Notes under the pieces: model-generated
The model's input: only the letters and a program-made list of their open reading frames with translations
The model's database searches: none
What the model was told of the DNA's origin: nothing
Shown: positions 50,256-59,769 of the stretch, in pieces
How the letters are laid out: the number at the start of each line of letters is the position of its first letter
Position numbering within the stretch: position 1 is the first letter of the stretch
Position numbers and translations under genes: made by a program
Assembly: GCF_002934685.1 (NCBI RefSeq)
Contig: NZ_NKHL01000120.1
Coordinates: forward strand, 1-64,000
Length of the DNA stretch: 64,000 bases
From: Pseudomonas bohemica
Lineage (GTDB): Bacteria > Pseudomonadota > Gammaproteobacteria > Pseudomonadales > Pseudomonadaceae
Direction: 5' to 3'

Positions 50256-52442
50256 TTACGCCTGGTCTTCCTTGTGCAATTCGAACAGCAGCAGCGAGCG
50301 CGGGGTGATGGTGTACTCGGTGCCGAATTCGAAATGCTCCTTGCCACGACTCTCCGGCTGGTTGGTGTCGATCAGGCTGACCCAATTCACGCCTTCCGGC
50401 ACTTCCGGCAGGGTGAAATTGACGCCTTCATGGTGCGAGTTGACGATCAGCAGCATCGTCGCCTCGGAACCACGGCGGCGAATCCCGGTTTCCTGCGCAC
50501 GTCCATCTATCAGCATGCCCAGGCAACGGCCGTTGGCGTCTTCCCACTGCTCGATGGTCATTTCCTCGCCACTTGGCGATAGCCAGGTCACGTCCTTGAC
50601 TCCCAGTTCCTCGTTGTAATCGCCCACCAGGAAACGCCCGCGGCGCAGGATCGGGTACTTGAGTCGCAGTTTGATCAGGCGTTGCACGAAGGCATGCAGA
50701 GCCTTGCCATCCTCGTCCCATTCCCAGTTGACCCAGCCGATTTCGCTGTCCTGGCAGTAGGCGTTGTTGTTGCCGTGCTGGGTCCGGGCGAACTCGTCAC
50801 CGGCGACGATCATTGGCGTGCCCTGAGAGAACAGCAGGGTCGCAAAGAAGTTACGCATCTGCCGCAGGCGTAGGGTGTTGATATCCGGATCTTCGGTCGG
50901 ACCTTCCACGCCGTGGTTCCAGGAACGGTTGTCGTTGCTGCCGTCCTGGTTGTTCTCATCGTTGTCTTCGTTGTGCTTGTCGTTGTACGACACCAGGTCG
51001 TGCAAGGTGAAGCCATCGTGGGCGGTGACGAAGTTGACCGACGCGTAGGGCCTGCGGCCGCGCTGGTTGAACATATTGCCGGAGGCGGTCAGGCGGCTGG
51101 CGAGGTCGGCCAACTGGCCTTCATCGCCTTTCCAGAAGGCCCGCACGGTGTCACGGAATTTGTCGTTCCACTCGGCCCAACCCGGCGCGAAATGGCCGAC
51201 CTGGTAGCCGCCCGGACCGCAGTCCCATGGCTCGGCAATCAGTTTGACCTGACGTAGCACCGGATCCTGGCGGCACGCCACGAGGAAGCTGTGACGCTCG
51301 TCGAAACCATTGTGATAACGGCCAAGGATGGTCGCCAGGTCGAAGCGGAAGCCGTCGACGTGCATTTCCGAAGCCCAGTAGCGCAGGGAATCGGTGACCA
51401 TTTGCAGGACACACGGATGGCTCAGATCCAGGGTGTTGCCGGTGCCGGAATCGTTGATGTAGAAGCGCTTGTCATCCGGCATCAGGCGATAGTACGAGGC
51501 GTTATCGATACCGCGCATCGACAGCGTCGGGCCACGTTCGTTGCCTTCGGCGGTGTGGTTGTAGACCACATCGAGAATCACTTCGAGACCGGCATGGTGC
51601 ATGTGCGCGACCATTTCCTTGAACTCGGCGATCTTGCCATGGGCCAGGAAGCGTGGGTCCGGGGCGAAAAAGGCGATGGTGTTGTAGCCCCAGTAATTGG
51701 TCATGCCCTTTTGCAGCAGGTGCTGGTCGTTGACGAACGCGTGGATTGGCAGCAACTCGACCGAGGACACGCCCAGGCCTTTGATGTGTTGGATCACGTC
51801 GTCGACCATCAGGCCGGAGAAGGTGCCTTTCAGCTCATCGGGCACAGACGGGTGACGCATGGTGAAGCCGCGCGTGTGAGTCTCGTAGAAAATGGTCTTT
51901 TCCCACGGCACATTGACCCGCTGATCGCGTCCCCAGGTGTAGGCAGGGTCGATGACCTTGCACTTGGGCACGAAGGGCGCGCTGTCTCGTTCGTCGAAGC
52001 TCAGGTCGTCGTCAGGGTGGCCGATGGTGTAGCCGAACAGCGCTTCCGACCATTTCAGTTCGCCGACCAGTTGCTTGGCGTATGGGTCGATCAGCAGCTT
52101 GTTGTGGTTGAAACGATGACCGTTTTTCGGGTCGTACGGGCCGTACACGCGGTAGCCATATACCAGGCCCGGGTGGGCGTCAGGCAGATAACCGTGAAAG
52201 ATTTCATCGGTGTATTCGGGGAGTTCGATACGCTCCAGTTCCGTCTCGCCGGTGGAGTCGAACAGGCACAGTTCGACCTTGGTCGCGTTGGCCGAGAAAA
52301 TCGCGAAGTTGACCCCAAGGCCGTCCCAGTTCGCGCCGAGCGGGAAGGGCAGGCCTTCACGAATGCGCGATGCGGTGACTTCCGGGCTGTCGGCCTTCCT
52401 GGATTCATTCTTGGGGGCGGTGTTCTGTTCTTGCTTGCTCAT
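50256..52442 (-). CDS. glgX: Glycogen debranching enzyme GlgX
   Basis: GlgX hydrolyses alpha-1,6 branches of glycogen trimmed by phosphorylase, freeing maltotetraose-type chains. The 728-residue protein has an N-terminal CBM48 domain (GLPFPLGANWDGLGVNFAIF), then a GH13 barrel with HVDGFRFDLATILGRYHNG (nucleophile Asp, near residue 365), VKLIAEPWDCGPGGYQVGHF (acid/base Glu) and ASVNFVTAHDGFTLHDLVSY (third Asp). The loop after it is Asn/Asp-rich (HNEDNDENNQDGSNDN). It is the last gene of the glgA-treZ-malQ-treY-DUF2934-glgX operon. Confidence 0.95.
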   Translation of the reverse strand: MSKQEQNTAPKNESRKADSPEVTASRIREGLPFPLGANWDGLGVNFAIFSANATKVELCLFDSTGETELERIELPEYTDEIFHGYLPDAHPGLVYGYRVYGPYDPKNGHRFNHNKLLIDPYAKQLVGELKWSEALFGYTIGHPDDDLSFDERDSAPFVPKCKVIDPAYTWGRDQRVNVPWEKTIFYETHTRGFTMRHPSVPDELKGTFSGLMVDDVIQHIKGLGVSSVELLPIHAFVNDQHLLQKGMTNYWGYNTIAFFAPDPRFLAHGKIAEFKEMVAHMHHAGLEVILDVVYNHTAEGNERGPTLSMRGIDNASYYRLMPDDKRFYINDSGTGNTLDLSHPCVLQMVTDSLRYWASEMHVDGFRFDLATILGRYHNGFDERHSFLVACRQDPVLRQVKLIAEPWDCGPGGYQVGHFAPGWAEWNDKFRDTVRAFWKGDEGQLADLASRLTASGNMFNQRGRRPYASVNFVTAHDGFTLHDLVSYNDKHNEDNDENNQDGSNDNRSWNHGVEGPTEDPDINTLRLRQMRNFFATLLFSQGTPMIVAGDEFARTQHGNNNAYCQDSEIGWVNWEWDEDGKALHAFVQRLIKLRLKYPILRRGRFLVGDYNEELGVKDVTWLSPSGEEMTIEQWEDANGRCLGMLIDGRAQETGIRRRGSEATMLLIVNSHHEGVNFTLPEVPEGVNWVSLIDTNQPESRGKEHFEFGTEYTITPRSLLLFELHKEDQA

Positions 52443-52617
52443 GGGGATTCCTGACGTTCGAATGATTCCTGAAGGCGAACAAAGCCTTTGTCGCAGGCTG
52501 GGACTGCGCCATTACTGACTAACAGGCAAAGGGGTTACCGCAGGGAAAAAGATCGTTTTGAGGCGATCCCTGCGGTAGAGGTCAGCTATACGCTGAGTCT
52601 TCGTTGTAAACGCGGAC

Positions 52618-53058
52618 TCAAGGCGCGGGTGGCTTGGCCGTCGGACCTGCTTTCTTGGCTGCCGGTTTCGCGGCCGGTTTCGCAGCAGGTTTTGCCGCTG
52701 GCTTGGCGGCAGGCTCAGCACCGCTGGCGGCAGTGGCCTTCGGTTTAGCCGGGGCCTTGGCTGCAGGTTTGGCCGCAGGTTTTGCGGCGGGCTTGTCTGC
52801 CGGTTTTTCAGCTGCCTTGGCCGCAGGTTTGGCTGGCGCTGCCTTTGGTTTGGCGGCAGCTTTGGCAGCCGCAGCTTTAGGCTCGGCTTTGGACTTGGAA
52901 GCTGCAGGCTTTTTGGCTGCCTTGGCTTTGGCGTCGTTTTCAGCTTTAGCCAGTTTCAGCGCCTTCTGCCAATGTTCGGCGTCCTTACCGTGCGGTTTGC
53001 CTTCGGATTCCCAAATTTGGTGGGCTAACTCTTTGACTCTTTTATCGTCGGCACTCAT
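52618..53058 (-). CDS. DUF2934 protein with histone-like Ala/Lys/Pro tail
   Basis: A 146-residue protein. The first 40 residues are a DUF2934 domain (MSADDKRVKELAHQIWESEG, KPHGKDAEHWQKALKLAKAE). The remaining hundred are repeats of AKPAAKPAAK-type blocks, a basic, disordered tail like those of AlgP or histone H1-like proteins. Such tails bind DNA or RNA. In P. aeruginosa a gene of the same kind stands between treY and glgX, so it is a conserved member of this operon. GGGAGTGTCGAG precedes ATG 53058. The tail repeats make this stretch prone to slippage. Function unknown. Confidence 0.8.
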   Translation of the reverse strand: MSADDKRVKELAHQIWESEGKPHGKDAEHWQKALKLAKAENDAKAKAAKKPAASKSKAEPKAAAAKAAAKPKAAPAKPAAKAAEKPADKPAAKPAAKPAAKAPAKPKATAASGAEPAAKPAAKPAAKPAAKPAAKKAGPTAKPPAP

Positions 53059-53075
53059 CTCGACACTCCCAGGTA

Positions 53076-55874
53076 TTACAAGGTTTGAATAAGCAGATTT
53101 ACGGAAAATTCCTTGAGCGCTTCGCTGAGCGACAATTCCTTGCTCTGTGTGACTGTAGCCTGTGCAAAAAGTCCCTTCCAATTTGGGTTTGCATCAGCGA
53201 ACGGCAGGAGGATTCGTGTATTGCCCCAATTTGCTGCATTGATCAATGGAGTTTGCGCAGTGCCCAATAGTTCAGCCGGCAAACGTGGTACCACAACGAT
53301 AGCCCGCATATCCTCCTTTTCCCGGGCAAATGCCACGACGTGTGCGGCCTTTTCGCCGATCACTTCGAGCGGTTGGTAGCGACCCTCACTGAACAGTGTC
53401 GGATATTGATTGCGCAGCATGAGCACCTGCGCAATCAAAGCCTGTTTGATCCGGCCGTCCTGCCACTGGGCGAGCAGCTCGGTGAGCGTCGTGGAGTCAC
53501 CCAACGCGCGTTGGCGAGCGGGGTAATCCACCGGACGACGGTTGTCCGGATCCACCAGGCTAAAGTCCCAGAATTCGGTACCCTGATACAGATCAGGCAC
53601 ACCGGGCACGGTCATTCGCAGCAAAGTTTGCGCCAGACTGTTCAAGGCACCCGCCGGGGCGATCCGGTTGGCGGTCGCACCAATGGACTGACGCAAGGCG
53701 AGCGCATCGGGGCTGAGCAACAGTTGCTGCAGAAACTCGCGGCAGGCGGTTTCATAAGGCTCGTTGGGCGCGCTCCAACTGCTTTGCAGTTTGGCTTCGC
53801 GCAGGGCTTTTTCCTGCCATTGGACGAGGCGCTTGGCGTAATCCTCAAAGGCGCTTTCGCCCTCCATGTTCAGCGGCCAACTGCCCAGAATCGCCTGGTA
53901 CAGCATCAGCTCGTCGCCCGGGCTGATGTGGATGTCTCCCTGCTTCAGCGGCGCGCAAAGTTGCTGCCAGCGCTCTACCTGCTCGGCATACCAGGGGGCT
54001 GTTTCGCTGAGCACGGCCAGACGCGTACGGGTATCTTCGCCACGCTTATGGTCGTGGGTTGCAGTGGTCAGCAGGTTGTTCGGGAAGCTTGCACCGCGCT
54101 CGATGCAGACCTCATGAAATGCCTCGGGCGGTGCACTGAAATGTTGCGGATGGAAGCCCACATCGTTGCGCGAAAGGAGCACAGCGGAACGATAGAACGA
54201 GGTGTCTTCCACCGATTTTGCCGCCACCGGAGAGGTCAGTTGCTGGAAGCGGTTGCAGGCCTTGCGGCGCATTTCACGCAGCGGACCGCTGGGGTAATCG
54301 CGCAGGCTTTCGCCGCCCAGCCAGCGTTGCAGATAATCGAGCACCGGCCAGTCGCCTTCGCTGAGCATCTCCCGCGCGCCACTCATGGCCTGCTGGAAGA
54401 AGCGCTCGTCTTCGGCTGAGCGCCCACAGGCGGTGATGTAGGTGCGATAGACCGGAAAGTTGCCCACCAACGCCAGCAGTGCGCGGCGAATGGCGCCCAG
54501 GGTCATATCGCGGCTCATGACGTCGCTGCGGGCCACTTGCAGCAATGCCTGGGCGAGATTTTCGAAGTCCCCGGCAAGGGTGCCGTGCAAAACCAGATCC
54601 CGGGCTTCGAGCACTTCCTGATTGAAGTCGGCTGTGCGTCCGCTGATGCGGCTCCACAGCTCGCCCAGTACGTCAGCGCCACGTGGATCGTGCTGCAGCA
54701 GTGAGACCTGGTTCATGAACTCGTAACCGGTGGTGCCGTCGACGTTCCAGTCCTTGCGCACCTGTTCATCGGAACCGAGGATTTTCTCGACGAAAATCGG
54801 TACATGACTCAGTTCGGTGCCCGGAGGACGCTGGATGAGCAGACTTTCGACCCGCCGGTGCAGCTTGCGGCAGTAACCGCGAGGATCGGCCAGACCATCG
54901 ATGTGATCGATACGCAGGCCATCCACGAGGCCGTCAGCGATGAGCTGGAAGATCTTGCCGTGGGTGGCCTCGAACACCTGCGAGCGCTCGACCTTGAGGC
55001 CGCCCAGCTCGTTGATGTCGAAGAAGCGCCGCCAGTTGATGTCGTCGCCCGCGGTGCGCCAGCTGGCCAGCCGATAATCCTGACGCTCCAGCAGTTTGTG
55101 CAGTCGGTCGAAGCCTTCAGGCTTGCTCGAGTCGAACTGCTCAAGGCCAGTTTCGATCGCCTTGCGCAACTCGGGTTTTGCCTTGATCAGCGTCGCCAGC
55201 GCATCTTTGATTTGCTGGGCTTCGTCGTACGCCTGAGGGCTTGCGTCCAGACGCTCGAAGCGCACGGTCAGATCGTCCAGCTCTGGGCGGTTGGCCGCTC
55301 TGAGCAGCGGCCCATAGGTCCCAGGGTTGATCGGGAAGTGGTGCTGATAGTGCTCGACACGAAAGCTTGCGTGCTCGGTGTCGAAGCGCAGCGGCACTTC
55401 ATTGTTCTGCAGCACGGTGCCGTAATCGGTGCTCAGGAACGGCAGCAGCAATTGCCCCTTGAGCAACGGGTCGGGGGAATTCCACTGGATGTCGAAGAAC
55501 TTGGCGTATGGGCTGCGCTGACCCCATTCCAACAGGTCCAGCCACCAGGGGTTATCGGCGCCGCCGACGGCCATGTGGTTGGACACGATGTCCAGAATCA
55601 GGCCCATGCCGTGCTTGCGCAACTCGGCCACCAGGCGTAGTAGTGCCGGCTCGCCACCCAGTTCGGGATTGATGACTCGCGGATCGACCACGTCATAGCC
55701 ATGCATCGAACCGGCCCGCGCCTTGAGCAATGGCGAGGCGTAGATGTGGCTGATGCCGAGCTGGGCGAAGTAGGGGACCAGGGCCGTGGCGTCGTCGAGG
55801 GTGAAGTCTTTATGAAATTGCAGGCGCTGCGTCGCGCGCAGGGACTTGAGGGGTGGGTTCACTGGATGACTCAT
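53076..55874 (-). CDS. treY: Maltooligosyl trehalose synthase TreY
   Basis: TreY turns the reducing end of a maltodextrin into a terminal trehalose by intramolecular transglucosylation (GH13_26). The 932-residue product is the usual size. It begins RATQRLQFHKDFTLDDATAL, then YFAQLGISHIYASPLLKARA and GSMHGYDVVDPRVINPELGG; the barrel carries LGLILDIVSNHMAVGG-like residues and DGLRIDHIDGLADPRGYCRK with the nucleophile Asp. IFVEKILGSDEQVRKDWNVD holds the acid Glu and SFPNNLLTTATHDHKRGEDT the last active-site Asp. ATG 55874 overlaps the malQ stop (ATGA). Confidence 0.95.
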   Translation of the reverse strand: MSHPVNPPLKSLRATQRLQFHKDFTLDDATALVPYFAQLGISHIYASPLLKARAGSMHGYDVVDPRVINPELGGEPALLRLVAELRKHGMGLILDIVSNHMAVGGADNPWWLDLLEWGQRSPYAKFFDIQWNSPDPLLKGQLLLPFLSTDYGTVLQNNEVPLRFDTEHASFRVEHYQHHFPINPGTYGPLLRAANRPELDDLTVRFERLDASPQAYDEAQQIKDALATLIKAKPELRKAIETGLEQFDSSKPEGFDRLHKLLERQDYRLASWRTAGDDINWRRFFDINELGGLKVERSQVFEATHGKIFQLIADGLVDGLRIDHIDGLADPRGYCRKLHRRVESLLIQRPPGTELSHVPIFVEKILGSDEQVRKDWNVDGTTGYEFMNQVSLLQHDPRGADVLGELWSRISGRTADFNQEVLEARDLVLHGTLAGDFENLAQALLQVARSDVMSRDMTLGAIRRALLALVGNFPVYRTYITACGRSAEDERFFQQAMSGAREMLSEGDWPVLDYLQRWLGGESLRDYPSGPLREMRRKACNRFQQLTSPVAAKSVEDTSFYRSAVLLSRNDVGFHPQHFSAPPEAFHEVCIERGASFPNNLLTTATHDHKRGEDTRTRLAVLSETAPWYAEQVERWQQLCAPLKQGDIHISPGDELMLYQAILGSWPLNMEGESAFEDYAKRLVQWQEKALREAKLQSSWSAPNEPYETACREFLQQLLLSPDALALRQSIGATANRIAPAGALNSLAQTLLRMTVPGVPDLYQGTEFWDFSLVDPDNRRPVDYPARQRALGDSTTLTELLAQWQDGRIKQALIAQVLMLRNQYPTLFSEGRYQPLEVIGEKAAHVVAFAREKEDMRAIVVVPRLPAELLGTAQTPLINAANWGNTRILLPFADANPNWKGLFAQATVTQSKELSLSEALKEFSVNLLIQTL

Positions 55875-57940
55875 TGATCACGCTCCGCGGCCTGTTGACG
55901 TGCTGCTGCCAGTATTTCCAGACGACGCGCCGCGTTGGGGGTGTCCAGTAAGGTAGCGCAGTCGCCGGGCAGGCGCCGACGCCAGTTGGGGTGGCTGTCG
56001 ATGGTGCCGGGAAAGTTGGCTTGCTCTTCGATGCCCAGGGCGTCTTCGATGGGCAAGAGTACCAGCGGGGCACGGGTGTGGCCCAGGTAGCGTACGCAGC
56101 CGTCGATGATGTCACTGTCGGTGCTGTCATGCATGCCGTAGTTCTGCCGCAGCGCTGCACGCAGCCCCCGACGTTCCCGCTCGCGGTTCTCGCGCCACTC
56201 GCTTTCTGTTTTTTCATCGATATGGCCGAGGGTCTTGTTCCAGTCGATATCCAGTTCGCTGAGCCAGCCAGTGAGGGTCGGCAGGTCGTGGGTGCTGGTG
56301 GTCGCCAGTGCGTCGTCGGACCATTTGATGATCGGTTTGAAATGCGCGTTGTCCTGTTCGAACAGCAGCACGCGCATGCCGAGAATGCCACGGGTCGAGA
56401 GTTTCTCGTGCAGGCCTTCCGGCACCGTGCCCAGGTCTTCGCCCAGCACCACGGCCTTGTGCCGCCAGGATTCCAGGCACAGCAGGCGCAGCATGTCGTC
56501 CAGCGGGTAGTTCAGATAGGCACCTTCGCTGGCCGGTGAGCCCAGCGGCACCACCCACAGGCGCTGCAGCCCCATCACATGGTCGATGCGCAGGCCGCCG
56601 GCGTGGGCGAAGTTGGCCCGCAGCATTTCGATGAACGCGCGAAAGCCGTTGCGTTTCAGGCCGGTGGGCGAGAATGCCGAGATACCCCAGCTTTGCCCTG
56701 AACGATTGAGAATGTCCGGCGGTGCGCCGACGGTCAGTGCCGACAGCAACTCATCCTGCCGGCTCCAGGCCTGACTGCCTGCACCATCAGCGCCTACCGC
56801 CAGGTCGCCAATCAGACCGACGCTCATGCCGCTGCTACGGGCGGCAGTCTGAGCGCGTTCCAGACATCGGGCGATCAACCATTGAGCGAATGCGTGAAAA
56901 CCGATCTGTTCGCCATGCTGCGCGGCGAACTCATCAATGGCCTTGCTGCGCGGAGTCTTGAACTGCTCCGGCCATTCGTGCCAGTTGCCGCCAATGCCCA
57001 GGTTCTGGCCCTCGTCACGCAGGGCTTCGAAACGACAATGGTTCTCCAGCGCTTCTCCTCCGGCGTGGCGGAAGCTGTTGAAGTCTTCGTGCAGCGGATG
57101 GCCGCTGCCGATGAAAGAAGCGTAGAGCGCGCGGTAGAGCTTCCACTTGGCGGTTGCCGCCGCTGGCCAGTCGATCAGGGGCAGGCTTTCCAGACGTTTC
57201 AGTTCTTCGGCCAGGCCAGTTTCGTCGATGGCCATGCGCACCGCGCGCTCACCCAGGATGGCGCTGGGCGCTGCGTATAACGCATTGAGGAACAGGCGGC
57301 TGGAGGGCGAGTAGGGGCTGAAGCGTTCGCTGTCGTTGGAAAACATCGCGTGCACCGGGCTGATCGCAATCGCCGCCACGCCGCGTTCGCCCGCGCTGCG
57401 GGCAAAGGTTTCCAGCGCCTGGGTGTCGCCAAATCCGCCATCGCCTTGACGACGCAGGTAATACAGCTGCAAGGTCAGGCCCCAGGTGCGAGGTACGCTG
57501 ACATCGGTGGCCATGGCCAGGGTGTAAGCGGTTTTCGGCGCGACAGCGATTGTCAGGTGTTGACCGGCAATCGCCAGTTGCTGATAACCCACCGTGGCCA
57601 ACGCCGGCAGCTCAGCCTTGGCGGTCAGCTTGGCGTCCAGCCGCGACCCGTCTTCCAGTTCCAGGACGAACGGCGTGTCCGGCTTGAACCAGGCCGACAG
57701 GTCCAGATTGCTGCCGTGGTCGACGGTCAGCAGGGGTGGAGGGGTGGTGGATAGACTCTGATCCTGCAACTGCTTGAGACTTGCGGCGATCTGCTCATCG
57801 TTCTCGGCGGGACAGCCAAGGCCCGCAAGGACCTTGCGCAGTACTTCGGGGCTGACTCGTTGCGGTCTTGCGTTGGCGTCTTTCCAATCGACGGATAATC
57901 CGGCTTCGGCGGCCAGCATCTCCAGTTGCTCATTGCTCAT
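55871..57940 (-). CDS. malQ: 4-alpha-glucanotransferase (amylomaltase)
   Basis: MalQ moves alpha-1,4-glucan segments between chains, releasing glucose and lengthening maltodextrins (GH77). The 689-residue protein is of the long bacterial type. GH77 motifs are MLRANFAHAGGLRIDHVMGL (nucleophile Asp in RIDH), HKAVVLGEDLGTVPEGLHEK (Glu in GEDLG) and ALATTSTHDLPTLTGWLSEL (Asp in THD). ATG 57940 follows GAGGAACAGG and lies inside the end of treZ, an 11-base overlap. It supplies TreY with suitable chains. Confidence 0.94.
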   Translation of the reverse strand: MSNEQLEMLAAEAGLSVDWKDANARPQRVSPEVLRKVLAGLGCPAENDEQIAASLKQLQDQSLSTTPPPLLTVDHGSNLDLSAWFKPDTPFVLELEDGSRLDAKLTAKAELPALATVGYQQLAIAGQHLTIAVAPKTAYTLAMATDVSVPRTWGLTLQLYYLRRQGDGGFGDTQALETFARSAGERGVAAIAISPVHAMFSNDSERFSPYSPSSRLFLNALYAAPSAILGERAVRMAIDETGLAEELKRLESLPLIDWPAAATAKWKLYRALYASFIGSGHPLHEDFNSFRHAGGEALENHCRFEALRDEGQNLGIGGNWHEWPEQFKTPRSKAIDEFAAQHGEQIGFHAFAQWLIARCLERAQTAARSSGMSVGLIGDLAVGADGAGSQAWSRQDELLSALTVGAPPDILNRSGQSWGISAFSPTGLKRNGFRAFIEMLRANFAHAGGLRIDHVMGLQRLWVVPLGSPASEGAYLNYPLDDMLRLLCLESWRHKAVVLGEDLGTVPEGLHEKLSTRGILGMRVLLFEQDNAHFKPIIKWSDDALATTSTHDLPTLTGWLSELDIDWNKTLGHIDEKTESEWRENRERERRGLRAALRQNYGMHDSTDSDIIDGCVRYLGHTRAPLVLLPIEDALGIEEQANFPGTIDSHPNWRRRLPGDCATLLDTPNAARRLEILAAARQQAAERDQ

Positions 57941-59744
57941 CCTGTTCCTCCACAACGTCACTCGATATCAGGCTGACAATGGCCGTGTATGGATTGAGGT
58001 TGCCGTGTTGGGAAAGTTCTGCCGATTTTGGATGGGACTCATGGAGAACCTTCCAGACGCTGTGCTCGCCGATCTGCACGGCGTGTTCACTCAGATTCAG
58101 GTCAATGCGCAGGATGTAGCCCTCAGCCAACTGCCAGCGTGCGCTGACTGCCTTGTCCGCCAACACTTGTGCACCGAGCGCCTCTGCGCCCTCCAGCAGC
58201 GGGACGATATGCTCGCGGCGGATTTGCAGCAGCTCACGGTACAACGCCAGCCAGTTGCGATGGTCCTGGCCCTTATCGGTTTCCAGCAGCAGGGCGTCGA
58301 ACGCCGGACGCGAAGCCTCGAAGGTTTGCAGGGCGTTGGGGTCGGGAATGCGCTCGCGCTTGGCCGGGTCGGCAAACGCCGCGAAATCGGCGAACTCGCC
58401 CCGACGGCCCTCGCGCACAGCATCGGCCAGCTCGTCATGAAAATCAGTGAAGAACAGGAACGGCTCGCTGGCGCCCCATTCATCGCCCATGAACATCAGC
58501 GGAATCATCGGTGAAAGCAGCAACAGTGCCGTGGCGGCACGCAGCGCCTGGGGCGGACTCAGTTGCACGAGGCGCTCGCCCAGCGCACGGTTGCCGATCT
58601 GGTCATGGTTCTGCAAAAACAACACGAACGACGTCGGCGACAGGTGCGCGCTCGGCTCCCCACGATTATGCCCGTGACGGGTGGACTCGCCCTGGTAGAC
58701 AAAGCCCTCACTCAGCAGGCGCGCCAGTTTGTGCGTCGGTTGCTGAGCGAAGTCGGTGTAGTAGGCGTCGGTTTCGCCGGTAAGCAGCACATGCAATGTG
58801 TTGTGGCCGTCGTCATTCCACTGCGCGTCGTAGTCCTGCTCCAGACGGTGGGCTTCGTTGAATTCGTTTTCCAGCATCAGCCAGATGTGACGACCAGAGG
58901 GAGTCTGCTGCTTGACCCGTTCAGCCAGTTCCTTGAGGAACGTCGGGTCTTCGATGGCATGCACGGCGTCGAAACGCAATCCGTCGAAGCGGTACTCCAG
59001 AAGCCACATCAGGGTGTTGTCGATGAAGAAATCGCGCACCTCGCGACGTCGAAAATCAATTGCGTCGCCCCACGGGGTTTTCTTGTCGCTGCGGAAAAAG
59101 TGCCGGGCGTACGCGCCCAGATAATTGCCATCGGGACCGAAGTGGTTGTAGACCACGTCCAGAATGACCGCCAGACCCAGGCCGTGCGCAGTGTCGATCA
59201 GGTGTTTTAGTTGCTCCGGCGTGCCGTAGGACGATTGCGGCGCATAGGGCAAAACGCCGTCGTAACCCCAGTTGCGGCTGCCGGGAAACTGCGCGATGGG
59301 CATCAACTCAATGGCAGTGACGCCTGTGTCGGCCAGATGTTGCAAGTGCTGCTCGACGCCCGCAAAGCCGCCCAGCGCGCCAACATGCAGCTCGTAGATG
59401 ACCGCTTCAACCCAGGGGCGTCCATTCCAGGCATCGTGCTGCCATTGATAGGCGCCGGGATCGACTACCACGCTGTAGCCGTGCACGTCTCCGACCTGAG
59501 CCCGGGAAGCCGGGTCAGGTACGTCGAGTTCATGGTTGATTTTGTAGCGATAGTGCGAGCCGGCCGAGCAGCGCGTTTCAAGGACAAACCAGCCATCTTC
59601 CTGCGGCAGCAGGGCCTGGGAAGGCCCGTTCTCGATCTCGACACTTACGTATTCCGCATCCGGTGCCCAGAGGGCGAACCGGGTGTGATCGGATTCCAGC
59701 AGGACGGCGCCGTGGCGCCAGTTCTTATCCGTGCGCGAAGGCAT
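57930..59744 (-). CDS. treZ: Malto-oligosyltrehalose trehalohydrolase TreZ
   Basis: TreZ releases free trehalose from the maltooligosyl-trehalose made by TreY (GH13_10). The 604-residue protein has an N-terminal CBM48-like domain (VLLESDHTRFALWAPDAEYV), then the barrel: VIYELHVGALGGFAGVEQHL, VILDVVYNHFGPDGNYLGAY, and YRFDGLRFDAVHAIEDPTFL (nucleophile Asp in RFDAVH). The acid Glu is in HIWLMLENEFNEAHRL and the last Asp in FVLFLQNHDQIGNRALGERL. Start at ATG 59744. It lies 25 bases after glgA in the same operon. Confidence 0.95.
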   Translation of the reverse strand: MPSRTDKNWRHGAVLLESDHTRFALWAPDAEYVSVEIENGPSQALLPQEDGWFVLETRCSAGSHYRYKINHELDVPDPASRAQVGDVHGYSVVVDPGAYQWQHDAWNGRPWVEAVIYELHVGALGGFAGVEQHLQHLADTGVTAIELMPIAQFPGSRNWGYDGVLPYAPQSSYGTPEQLKHLIDTAHGLGLAVILDVVYNHFGPDGNYLGAYARHFFRSDKKTPWGDAIDFRRREVRDFFIDNTLMWLLEYRFDGLRFDAVHAIEDPTFLKELAERVKQQTPSGRHIWLMLENEFNEAHRLEQDYDAQWNDDGHNTLHVLLTGETDAYYTDFAQQPTHKLARLLSEGFVYQGESTRHGHNRGEPSAHLSPTSFVLFLQNHDQIGNRALGERLVQLSPPQALRAATALLLLSPMIPLMFMGDEWGASEPFLFFTDFHDELADAVREGRRGEFADFAAFADPAKRERIPDPNALQTFEASRPAFDALLLETDKGQDHRNWLALYRELLQIRREHIVPLLEGAEALGAQVLADKAVSARWQLAEGYILRIDLNLSEHAVQIGEHSVWKVLHESHPKSAELSQHGNLNPYTAIVSLISSDVVEEQDEQ

Positions 59745-59769
59745 CCGTTACCCCTTTTTCGTTCATCGA

